Positions 53,185 through 63,550 of a stretch of DNA of 64,000 nt are shown one piece after another; the first letter of the stretch is position 1, and every line of letters starts with the position of its first letter. The position numbers and the translations under genes were made by a program. The stretch lies in assembly GCA_946902985.2 (NCBI GenBank), contig OX336395.1, forward strand, positions 290,961,065 to 291,025,064. Direction: 5' to 3'. The notes beneath the pieces are model-generated. The model saw only the letters and a program-made list of their open reading frames with translations, was not told the DNA's origin and did no database searches. Source of the DNA: Meconema thalassinum. Its lineage: Eukaryota > Arthropoda > Insecta > Orthoptera > Tettigoniidae.

Positions 53185-53275
53185 TGAGTGTGATTGATAG
53201 TAGGCGCGATTGATAGTAGGAGCGATTGATAGTAGGCGAGATTAGTAGGTGTAATTAGTAGGCGCGATTGATATA
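53185..53275 (+). repeat. Minisatellite, GCGATTGATAGTAG type
   Basis: Six or so imperfect units around GATTGATAGTAGGCGC and shorter ATTAGTAGGYG variants. Short, diverged and locally restricted. Confidence 0.7.
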
Positions 53276-53440
53276 CGGCGCTCGCAGAGGCGTATGTGAT
53301 GATTCAACTCATGCTTGGTGAAGGCATGGCTATGATGATGGAAAAAACGATTGCGAGGATGGCCGCTGAGCTACAGAACATGTCATTGACAGGGTGTAGT
53401 TAGGAAATTGAAAACGTGGAACATGGAGATGAATCATTCA

Positions 53441-53530
53441 GGCTTATGTTGGTGGCTTATGTGGATGGCTTATGTTGGTGGCTTATGGTGGTGGCTTATG
53501 ATGGCTTATGGTGATGGCTTATGGTGATGA
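53441..53530 (+). repeat. Minisatellite, GGCTTATGRTGGT type
   Basis: About eight imperfect units of GGCTTATGGTGRT. The last units supply the first codons of the frame at 53508-53780. Confidence 0.75.
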
Positions 53531-53780
53531 CATGAAGGAAGCAATCGAGATACACCTAACCAAACAAAACAATCCCAACAATCTAAATGAACACACTTTT
53601 ATGGAGAGCTCACCCCTCTTCACTCTACTAAAAACACACCCTGTCGGAAACAAGACACAACTTAGCGATACAGCTATGCTAGATAAAAAGGGGGTTTTAA
53701 TAGGTAAATGTTATCTGGATCAGGTGTACGATGTACTTTTTTCTGCAATAAACCAAGGCCCGTATTCGCGGGAGTATTAA
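53508..53780 (+). CDS. Orphan frame, about 88-90 aa, unidentified
   Basis: The frame is open from the minisatellite to a TAA at 53778-53780. The probable ATG is at about 53517 (MAYGDDMKEAIEI). The product is soluble-looking, with a charged N-terminal half and a C-terminal LIGKCYLDQVYDVLFSAINQ. It has no signal peptide, membrane segment or known motif that I recognise. Codon composition is not unusual for the region. It could be an exon, a fragment of a viral or transposon gene, or a chance frame; 90 codons in 40 percent GC DNA is not strong evidence. Confidence 0.3.
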   Translation: MVMAYGDDMKEAIEIHLTKQNNPNNLNEHTFMESSPLFTLLKTHPVGNKTQLSDTAMLDKKGVLIGKCYLDQVYDVLFSAINQGPYSREY

Positions 53781-54477
53781 AGGTGCCGGGACGTCCTCAA
53801 AGACCCGGCAGCACTTAGTTTGAATGGCTATTGGTCCACGCGTGGCGGGTCTTTAATAGTTGTATACCTACCTCATTCAATAACATACATGTAATCTAGA
53901 TTTGACAACACCCCACATAAACACATCGCACTGACTTCGCACAGCGCATATGAACAGGGGGGGGGGGTAGAAAGGGAAAACCAGTGTCGTTGAGATAACA
54001 GCCCATTTCAGTCGACCACACCCGGAGTAAGAGTGAACACGAAACTGCTCGTAGCTCCAGCGAGGAAGAAAGATAAGTAAAATAGTACAGTTTAACCATA
54101 GTTGATTTTTTACAACCATATAGTCACTCCAAATATACAAACTCCAGATATGTAACACCATTTAGCATTTCACCGAACATCATACTGTATATACTACATT
54201 TAGCATACACTGACAGTTGCATTACCAATACTGCAACAAAATAATTGTACATATTTTAAATATTTTCACCTGTATTTTAAACATAGATGTTATAGCCTAA
54301 GTTTAATGGATATGATGATGATCGCTTGACGATCGAAACTGGTCATCCTAGTGTATTTATTCTCATGTAATTTATTTCAGGATTAGGGCATAACCCAGCT
54401 CTTTTGGGTACATTCGTGTTGACCGACTGAAAAGCACTAAACTCTTATTACACAGGTAATTATCTCCTTATCTTTAG
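53781..54477. other. No gene seen; contains a G-run and hairpin
   Basis: A G-run of about eleven lies at 53957-53967. CGCTTGACGATCG at about 54324 can fold, and RGACCGACTGAAAA occurs here (54420) and at 52857. No supported frame. Confidence 0.4.
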
Positions 54478-54600
54478 CGGCCTCGGTGGCTTACTTGGTA
54501 GAATGCTGAGCTTCTATGCCCGAGATCGTGGGTTCAAAACCGGCCGAAGTCGTCGGATTTTTAAGAGCGTTAAAAATCCCTCAGTATGCTTCCTTACAAG
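54478..54600 (+). mobile_element. SINE-1 copy, 3'-truncated
   Basis: Contains the tRNA-like head (GCCTCGGTGGCTTACTTGGT, then GCTGAGCTTCTATGCCC, then GGTTCAAAACCGGCCGAAG) and the first body bases (GGATTTTTAAGAGCGTTAAA) up to CAGTATGCTTCCTTAC, where similarity to SINE-1 stops. It lies about 210 bp before the 105-bp array. Confidence 0.8.
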
Positions 54601-54812
54601 GGAAGGTCGAAACCTATCTTGAAACTTGGTGGACGCAATCGTTGTGCTATGAGAGGACAACGTGCGGCAAATCAGCCCTTATGAAAACAAACTGACCTTC
54701 TGAGTCTTGTTTAATCATTATGCAGTAGATCTCTGATTATGTTCAGAGAATACTTTAGTTTCTCTGTGTGTGCTCATGATTTGCGTCATCCAGACCTTGA
54801 CATCAAGGACAC
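54601..54812. other. Left flank of the 105-bp array
   Basis: No gene. It contains ordinary AT-rich sequence; the change to GC-rich repeat is abrupt at about 54813. Confidence 0.5.
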
Positions 54813-57592
54813 GGGCTGAGGCAGCAAGGATCATGAACCGTGTTCAGCCGAAGTCCATTCTGAGGGGGACAGGAGGGGAGCGGCACATTAACCGTGACCA
54901 GTACAAGAAGGACGGACGCCAAAGTGGCAGCAAGGACAGGAACCGTGTGCAGCCGAAGTGCTTTCTGAGGGAGACAGGAGGAGAGCGGCAGATTAACCGT
55001 GACCAGCACACGAAGGACGGTCGCCATAGCGGCAGCAAGGACAGGGACCGTGTGCGGCCGAGGACCATTCTGAGGGAGAGAGGAGATAAGCGGCAGATTA
55101 ACCGTGACCAGCACACGAAGGACGGTCGTCATAGCGGCAGCAAGGACAGGGACCGTGTGCGGCCGAAGACCATTCTGAGGGAGAGAGGAGGTGAGCGGCA
55201 GATTAACCATGACCAGCACAAGAAGGACGGACGTCATAGCGGCAGCAAGTACAGGGACCGTGTGCGGCCGAGGACCATTCTGAGGGAGAGAGGAGATAAG
55301 CGGCAGATTAACCGTGACCAGCACACGAAGGACGGTCGCCATAGCGGCAGCAAGGACAGGGACCGTGTGCGGCCGAGGACCATTCTGAGGGAGAGAGGAG
55401 ATAAGCGGCAGATTAACCGTGACCGGCACACGAAGGACGGTCGTCATAGCGGCAGCAAGGACAGGGACCGTGTGCGGCCGAAGACCATTCTGAGGGAGAG
55501 AGGAGGTGAGCGGCAGATTAACCATGACCAGCACAAGAAGGACGGACGTCATAGCGGCAGCAAGTACAGGGACCGTGTGCGGCCGAGGACCATTCTGAGG
55601 GAGAGAGGAGATAAGCGGCAGATTAACCGTGACCAGCACACGAAGGACGGTCGTCATAGCGGCAGCAAGGACAGGGACCGTGTGCGGCCGAAGACCATTC
55701 TGAGGGAGAGAGGAGGTGAGCGGCAGATTAACCATGACCAGCACAAGAAGGGCGGACGTCATAGCGGCAGCAAGTACAGGGACCGTGTGCGGCCGAGGAC
55801 CATTCTGAGGGAGAGAGGAGATAAGCGGCAGATTAACCGTGACCAGCACACGAAGGACGGTCGCCATAGCGGCAGCAAGGACAGGGACCGTGTGCGGCCG
55901 AAGACCATTCTGAGGGAGAGAGGAGGTGAGCGGCAGATTAACCATGACCTGCACAAGAAGGACGGACGTCATAGCGGCAGCAAGTACAGGGACCGTGTGC
56001 GGCCGAGGACCATTCTGAGGGAGACTGGGAGTGAGCGGCAGATTAACCATGACCAGCACACGAAGGACGGACGTCATAGCGGCAGCAAGTACAGGGACCG
56101 TGTGCGGCCGAGGACCATTCTGAGGGAGAGAGGAGGTGAGCGGCAGATTAACCATGACCAGCACACGAAGGACGGTCGCCATAGCGGCAGCAAGTACAGG
56201 GACCGTGTGCGGCCGAGGACCATTCTGAGGGAGAGAGGAGGTGAGCGGAAGATTAACCATGACCAGCACAAGAAGGACGGACGTCATAGCGGCAGCAAGT
56301 ACAGGGACCGTGTGCGGCCGAGGACCATTCTGAGGGAGAGAGGAGATAAGCGGCAGATTAACCGTGATCAGCACAAGAAGGACGGACGTCATAGCGGCAG
56401 CAAGTACAGGGACCGTGTGCGGCCGAGGACCATTCTGAGGGAGAGAGGAGGTGAGCGGCAGATTAACCATGACCAGCACACGAAGGACGGTCGCCATAAC
56501 GGCAGCAAGGACAGGGACCGTGTGCGGCCGAGGACCATTCTGAGGGAGAGAGGAGATAAGCGGCAGATTAACCGTGACCAGCACAAGAAGGACGGACGTC
56601 ATAGCGGCAGCAAGTACAGGGACCGTGTGCGGCCGAGGACCATTCTGAGGGAGAGAGGAGATAAGCGGCAGATTAACCATGACCAGCACAAGAAGGACGG
56701 TCGCCATAGCGGCAGCAAGTACAGGGACCGTGTGCGGCCGAGGACCATTCTGAGGGAGAGAGGAGGTGAGCGGCAGATTAACCATGACCAGCACAAGAAG
56801 GACGGACGTCATAGCGGCAGCAAGTACAGGGACCGTGTGCGGCCGAGGACCATTCTGAGGGAGAGAGGAGATAAGCGGCAGATTAACCGTGACCAGCACA
56901 CGAAGGACGGACGTCATAGCGGCAGCAAGTACAGGGACCGTGTGCGGCCGAGGACCATTCTGAGGGAGAGAGGAGATAAGCGGCAGATTAACCGTGACCA
57001 GCACACGAAGGACGGTCGCCATAGCGGCAGCAAGGACAGGGACCGTGTGCGGCCGAAGACCATTCTGAGGGAGAGAGGAGGTGAGCGGCAGATTAACCAT
57101 GACCTGCACAAGAAGGACGGACGTCATAGCGGCAGCAAGTACAGGGACCGTGTGCGGCCGAGGACCATTCTGAGGGAGAGAGGAGATAAGCGGCAGATTA
57201 ACCATGACCAGCACAAGAAGGACGGACGTCATAGCGGCAGCAAGTACAGGGACCGTGTGCGGCCGAGGACCATTCTGAGGGAGAGAGGAGATAAGCGGCA
57301 GATTAACCGTGACCAGCACACGAAGGACGGTCGCCATAGCGGCAGCAAGGACAGGGACCGTGTGCGGCCGAAGACCATTCTGAGGGAGAGAGGAGGTGAG
57401 CGGCAGATTAACCATGACCTGCACAAGAAGGACGGACGTCATAGCGGCAGCAAGTACAGGGACCGTGTGCGGCCGAGGACCATTCTGAGGGAGACTGGGA
57501 GTGAGCGGCAGATTAACCATACCAGCACACGAAGGACGGACGTCATAGCGGCAGCAAGTACAGGGACCGTGTGCGGCCGAGGACCATTCTGA
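54770..57592 (+). CDS. Repeat-encoded frame, part 1 (940 codons, about 26 units of 35 aa)
   Basis: Each unit encodes 35 residues that begin RVRPRTILRERG and end KDGRHSGSK; variable sites are DK/GE, R/H, T/K and Y/D. The product would be very basic, hydrophilic and probably disordered. There is no signal peptide, known domain or strong start context; the first 25 codons before the repeat look like chance sequence. The frame is lost at the 1-bp deletion near 57520 and its last 24 codons are out of phase. Variable bases fall in all three codon positions, so I see no sign of selection on the protein. A frame this long is expected whenever a 3n-bp repeat lacks stops. Confidence 0.25.
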   Translation: MLMICVIQTLTSRTRAEAARIMNRVQPKSILRGTGGERHINRDQYKKDGRQSGSKDRNRVQPKCFLRETGGERQINRDQHTKDGRHSGSKDRDRVRPRTILRERGDKRQINRDQHTKDGRHSGSKDRDRVRPKTILRERGGERQINHDQHKKDGRHSGSKYRDRVRPRTILRERGDKRQINRDQHTKDGRHSGSKDRDRVRPRTILRERGDKRQINRDRHTKDGRHSGSKDRDRVRPKTILRERGGERQINHDQHKKDGRHSGSKYRDRVRPRTILRERGDKRQINRDQHTKDGRHSGSKDRDRVRPKTILRERGGERQINHDQHKKGGRHSGSKYRDRVRPRTILRERGDKRQINRDQHTKDGRHSGSKDRDRVRPKTILRERGGERQINHDLHKKDGRHSGSKYRDRVRPRTILRETGSERQINHDQHTKDGRHSGSKYRDRVRPRTILRERGGERQINHDQHTKDGRHSGSKYRDRVRPRTILRERGGERKINHDQHKKDGRHSGSKYRDRVRPRTILRERGDKRQINRDQHKKDGRHSGSKYRDRVRPRTILRERGGERQINHDQHTKDGRHNGSKDRDRVRPRTILRERGDKRQINRDQHKKDGRHSGSKYRDRVRPRTILRERGDKRQINHDQHKKDGRHSGSKYRDRVRPRTILRERGGERQINHDQHKKDGRHSGSKYRDRVRPRTILRERGDKRQINRDQHTKDGRHSGSKYRDRVRPRTILRERGDKRQINRDQHTKDGRHSGSKDRDRVRPKTILRERGGERQINHDLHKKDGRHSGSKYRDRVRPRTILRERGDKRQINHDQHKKDGRHSGSKYRDRVRPRTILRERGDKRQINRDQHTKDGRHSGSKDRDRVRPKTILRERGGERQINHDLHKKDGRHSGSKYRDRVRPRTILRETGSERQINHTSTRRTDVIAAASTGTVCGRGPF

Positions 57593-60500
57593 GGGAGAGA
57601 GGAGGTGAGCGGAAGATTAACCATGACCAGCACAAGAAGGACGGACGTCATAGCGGCAGCAAGTACAGGGACCGTGTGCGGCCGAGGACCATTCTGAGGG
57701 AGAGAGGAGATAAGCGGCAGATTAACCATGATCAGCACAAGAAGGACGGTCGCCATAGCGGCAGCAAGTACAGGGACCGTGTGCGGCCGAGGACCATTCT
57801 GAGGGAGAGAGGAGATAAGCGGCAGATTAACCGTGACCAGCACAAGAAGGACGGTCGCCATAGCGGCAGCAAGTACAGGGACCGTGTGCAGCCGAGGACC
57901 ATTCTGAGGGAGAGAGGAGATAAGCGGCAGATTAACCGTGACCAGCACACGAAGGACGGACGTCATAGCGGCAGCAAGTACAGGGACCGTGTGCGGCCGA
58001 TGACCATTCTGAGGGAGAGAGGAGGTGAGCGGAAGATTAACCATGACCAGCACAAGAAGGACGGTCGTCATAGCGGCAGCAAGTACAGGGACCGTGTGCA
58101 GCCAAGGACCATTCTGAGGGAGAGAGGAGATAAGCGGCAGATTAACCGTGATCAGCACAAGAAGGACGGTCGCCATAGCGGCAGCAAGTACAGGGACCGT
58201 GTGCGGCCGAGGACCATTCTGAGGGAGAGAGGAGGTGAGCGGCAGATTAACCGTGATCAGCACACGAAGGACGGACGTCATAGCGGCAGCAAGTACAGGG
58301 ACCGTGTGCGGCCGAGGACCATTCTGAGGGAGAGAGGAGGTGAGCGGAAGATTAACCATGACCAGCACAAGAAGGACGGTCGTCATAGCGGCAGCAAGTA
58401 CAGGGACCGTGTGCGGCCGAATTCCATTCTGAGGGAGAGAGGAGGTGAGCGGCAGATTAACCGTGACCAGCACACGAAGGACGGACGTCATAGCGGCAGC
58501 AAGTACAGGGACCGTATGCGGCCGAATTCCATTCTGAGGGAGAGAGGAGGTGAGCGGCAGATTAACCGTGACCAGCACAAGAAGGACGGTCGTCATAGCG
58601 GCAGCAAGTACAGGGACCGTGTGCGGCCGAGGACCATTCTGAGGGAGAGAGGAGGTGAGCGGCAGATTAACCGTGACCAGCACAAGAAGGACGGACGTCA
58701 TAGCGGCAGCAAGTACAGGGACCGTGTGCGGCCGAATTCCATTCTGAGGGAGAGAGGAGGTGAGCGGCAGATTAACCGTGACCAGCACACGAAGGACGGA
58801 CGTCATAGCGGCAGCAAGTACAGGGACCGTGTGCGGCCGAGGACCATTCTGAGGGAGAGAGGAGATAAGCGGCAGATTAACCATGACCAGCACAAGAAGG
58901 ACGGTCGCCATAGCGGCAGCAAGTACAGGGACCGTGTGCGGCCGAGGACCATTCTGAGGGAGAGAGGAGATAAGCGGCAGATTAACCGTGATCAGCACAA
59001 GAAGGACGGACGTCATAGCGGCAGCAAGTACAGGGACCGTGTGCGGCCGAGGACCATTCTGAGGGAGAGAGGAGATAAGCGGCAGATTAACCGTGATCAG
59101 CACAAGAAGGACGGACGTCATAGCGGCAGCAAGTACAAGGACCGTGTGCGGCCGAGGACCATTCTGATGGAGAGAGGAGGTGAGCGGCAGATTAACCATG
59201 ACCAGCACAAGAAGGACGGTCGTCATAGCGGCAGCAAGTACAGGGACCGTGTGCGGCCGAGGACCATTCTGAGGGAGAGAGGAGGTGAGCGGCAGATTAA
59301 CCGTGACCTGCACAAGAAGGACGGTCGCCATAGCGGCAGCAAGTACAGGGACCGTGTGCGGCCGAAGACCATTCTGAGGGAGAGAGAAGGTGAGCGGCAG
59401 ATTAACCATGACCAGCACACGAAGGACGGACGTCATAGCGGCAGCAAGTACAGGGACCGTGTGCGGCCGAGGACCATTCTGAGGGAGAGAGGAGATAAGC
59501 GGCAGATTAACCGTGACCAGCACACGAAGGACGGACGTCATAGCGGCAGCAAGTGCAGGGACCGTGTGCGGCCGAGGACCATTCTGAGGGAGAGAGGAGG
59601 TGAGCGGCAGATTAACCGTGACCAGCACACGAAGGACGGTCGTCATAGCGGCAGCAAGGACAGGGACCGTGTGCGGCCGAAGACCATTCTGAGGGAGAGA
59701 GGAGGTGAGCGGCAGATTAACCATGACCAGCACACGAAGGACGGACGTCATAGCGGCAGCAAGTACAGGGACCGTGTGCGGCCGAGGACCATTCTGAGGG
59801 AGAGAGGAGATAAGCGGCAGATTAACCGTGACCAGCACACGAAGGACGGACGTCATAGCGGCAGCAAGTACAGGGACCGTGTGCGGCCGAGGACCATTCT
59901 GAGGGAGAGAGGAGGTGAGCGGCAGATTAACCATGACCAGCACACGAAGGACGGTCGTCATAGCGGCAGCAAGTACAGGGACCGTGTGCGGCCGAGGACC
60001 ATTCTGAGGGAGAGAGGAGGTGAGCGGCAGATTAACCGTGATCAGCACACGAAGGACGGACGTCATAGCGGCAGCAAGTACAGGGACCGTGTGCGGCCGA
60101 GGACCATTCTGAGGGAGAGAGGAGATAAGCGGCAGATTAACCATGACCAGCACAAGAAGGACGGACGTCATAGCGGCAGCAAGTACAGGGACCGTGTGCG
60201 GCCGAGGACCATTCTGAGGGAGAGAGGAGATAAGCGGCAGATTAACCGTGACCAGCACACGAAGGACGGACGTCATAGCGGCAGCAAGTACAGGGACCGT
60301 GTGCGGCCGAGGACCATTCTGAGGGAGAGAGGAGATAAGCGGCAGATTAACCATGACCAGCACAAGAAGGACGGTCGCCATAGCGGCAGCAAGTACAGGG
60401 ACCGTGTGCGGCCGAGGACCATTCTGAGGGAGAGAGGAGATAAGCGGCAGATTAACCGTGATCAGCACAAGAAGGACGGTCGCCATAGCGGCAGCAAGTA

Positions 60501-63500
60501 CAGGGACCGTGTGCGGCCGAGGACCATTCTGAGGGAGAGAGGAGATAAGCGGCAGATTAACCGTGACCAGCACACGAAGGACGGACGTCATAGCGGCAGC
60601 AAGTACAGGGACCGTGTGCGGCCGAGGACCATTCTGAGGGAGAGAGGAGATAAGCGGCAGATTAACCGTGACCAGCACAAGAAGGACGGTCGTCATAGCG
60701 GCAGCAAGTACAGGGACCGTGTGCGGCCGAGGACCGTTCTGAGGCAGAGAGGAGGTGAGCGGCAGATTAACCGTGACCAGCACAAGAAGGACGGACGTCA
60801 TAGCGGCAGCATGTACAGGGACCGTGTGCGGCCGAAGACCATTCTGAGGGAGAGAGGAGATAAGCGGCAGATTAACCGTGACCAGCACACGAAGGACGGA
60901 CGTCATAGCGGCAGCAAGTACAGGGACCGTGTGCGGCCGAGGACCATTCTGAGGGAGAGAGGAGGTGAGCGGAAGATTAACCATGACCAGCACAAGAAGG
61001 ACGGTCGCCATAGCGGCAGCATGTACAGGGACCGTGTGCGGCCGAGGACCATTCTGAGGGAGAGAGGAGATAAGCGGCAGATTAACCGTGACCAGCACAC
61101 GAAGGACGGACGTCATAGCGGCAGCAAGTACAGGGACCGTGTGCGGCCGAGGACCATTCTGAGGGAGAGAGGAGGTGAGCGGAAGATTAACCATGACCAG
61201 CACAAGAAGGACGGTCGCCATAGCGGCAGCAAGTACAGGGACCGTGTGCGGCCGAGGACCATTCTGAGGGAGAGAGGAGATAAGCGGCAGATTAACCGTG
61301 ACCAGCACACGAAGGACGGTCGCCATAGCGGCAGCAAGTACAGGGACCGTGTGCGGCCGAGGACCATTCTGAGGGAGAGAGGAGATAAGCGGCAGATTAA
61401 CCATGACCAGCACAAGAAGGACGGACGTCATAGCGGCAGCAAGTACAGGGACCGTGTGCGGCCGAGGACCATTCTGAGGGAGAGAGGAGGTGAGCGGCAG
61501 ATTAACCGTGACCAGCACACGAAGGACGGACGTCATAGCGGCAGCAAGTACAGGGACCGTGTGCAGCCGAGGACCATTCTGAGGGAGAGAGGAGATAAGC
61601 GGCAGATTAACCATGACCAGCACACGAAGGACGGACGTCATAGCGGCAGCAAGTACAGGGACCGTGTGCGGCCGAGGACCATTCTGAGGGAGAGAGGAGG
61701 TGAGCGGCAGATTAACCATGACCAGCACACGAAGGACGGTCGCCATAGCGGCAGCAAGTACAGGGACCGTGTGCGGCCGAGGACCATTCTGAGGGAGAGA
61801 GGAGGTGAGCGGCAGATTAACCGTGACCAGCACACGAAGGACGGTCGCCATAGCGGCAGCAAGTACAGGGACCGTGTGCGGCCGAGGACCATTCTGAGGG
61901 AGAGAGGAGATAAGCGGCAGATTAACCGTGACCAGCACACGAAGGACGGACGTCATAGCGGCAGCAAGGACAGGGACCGTGTGCGGCCGAGGACCATTCT
62001 GAGGGAGAGAGGAGATAAGCGGCAGATTAACCGTGACCAGCACACGAAGGACGGTCGCCATAGCGGCAGCATGTACAGGGACCGTGTGCGGCCGAGGACC
62101 ATTCTGAGGGGGACAGGAGATGAGCGGCACATTAACCGTGACCAGCACACGAAGGACGGTCGCCATAGCGGCAGCAAGGACAGGGACCGTGTGCGGCCGA
62201 GGACCATTCTGAGGGAGAGAGGAGGTGAGCGGCAGATTAACCGTGACCAGCACACGAAGGACGGTCGCCATAGCGGCAGCAAGTACAGGGACCGTGTGCG
62301 GCCGAGGACCATTCTGAGGGAGAGAGGAGGTGAGCGGCAGATTAACCGTGATCAGCACAAGAAGGACGGACGTCATAGCGGCAGCAAGTACAGGGACCGT
62401 GTGCGGCCGAGGACCATTCTGAGGGAGAGAGGAGGTGAGCGGCAGATTAACCGTGACCAGCACACGAAGGACGGACGTCATAGCGGCAGCAAGTACAGGG
62501 ACCGTGTGCAGCCGAGGACCATTCTGAGGGAGAGAGGAGATAAGCGGCAGTTTAACCGTGACCAGCACACGAAGGACGGTCGTCATAGCGGCAGCAAGTA
62601 CAGGGACCGTGTGCGGCCGAGGACCATTCTGAGGGAGAGAGGAGATAAGCGGCAGATTAACCATGACCAGCACAAGAAGGACGGACGTCATAGCGGCAGC
62701 AAGTACAGGGACCGTGTGCGGCCGAGGACCATTCTGAGGGAGACAGGAGGTGAGCGGCAGATTAACCATGATCAGCACAAGAAGGACGGACGTCATAGCG
62801 GCAGCAAGTACAGGGACCGTGTGCGGCCGAGGACCATTCTGAGGGAGAGAGGAGGTGAGCGGCAGATTAACCGTGATCAGCACACGAAGGACGGTCGCCA
62901 TAGCGGCAGCAAGTACAGGGACCGTGTGCGGCCAAGGACCATTCTGAGGGAGAGAGGAGGTGAGCGGAAGATTAACCATGACCAGCACAAGAAGGACGGA
63001 CGTCATAGCGGCAGCAAGTACAGGGACCGTGTGCGGCCGAGGACCATTCTGAGGGAGAGAGGAGATAAGCGGCAGATTAACCATGACCAGCACAAGAAGG
63101 ACGGTCGCCATAGCGGCAGCAAGTACAGGGACCGTGTGCGGCCGAGGACCATTCTGAGGGAGAGAGGAGGTGAGCGGCAGATTAACCGTGACCAGCACAC
63201 GAAGGACGGACGTCATAGCGGCAGCAAGTACAGGGACCGTGTGCGGCCGAGGACCATTCTGAGGGAGAGAGGAGATAAGCGGCAGATTAACCGTGACCAG
63301 CACACGAAGGACGGACGTCATAGCGGCAGCAAGTACAGGGACCGTGTGCGGCCGAGGACCATTCTGAGGGAGAGAGGAGATAAGCGGCAGATTAACCGTG
63401 ACCAGCACACGAAGGACGGACGTCATAGCGGCAGCAAGTACAGGGACCGTGTGCGGCCGAGGACCATTCTGAGGGAGAGAGGAGGTGAGCGGCAGATTAA

Positions 63501-63550
63501 CCGTGACCAGCACACGAAGGACGGACGCCAAAGTGGCAGCAAGGATGGTG
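54813..63550 (+). repeat. 8.7-kb array of about 83 units of exactly 105 bp
   Basis: The landmark ACCGTGTGCGGCCG recurs every 105 bp (for example 55047, 55152) across the whole stretch with essentially no length change; four units make 420 bp, visible as an exact seven-line pattern. Units are GC-rich, CpG-rich and purine-rich on the plus strand. Two main unit types differ at linked sites: AGATAAGCGG with AACCGTGACC and CACACGAAGG, versus AGGTGAGCGG with AACCATGACC and CACAAGAAGG. They alternate in places (54.9-56.0 kb). An EcoRI-containing variant (CCGAATTCC) clusters at 58.4-58.75 kb. The first and last units are the most diverged. The only indel I find is a missing G near 57520. Confidence 0.95.

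Noticed and set aside
54803..63531. Minus-strand frames of 905 and 2030 codons as real proteins
   Set aside because: They are codon-aligned complements of the repeat frame; the openness follows from a stop-free 3n unit, and there is no independent start, domain or context.
54813..63550. CRISPR-like array
   Set aside because: The units are contiguous 105-bp tandem repeats with no unique spacers, in eukaryotic sequence.
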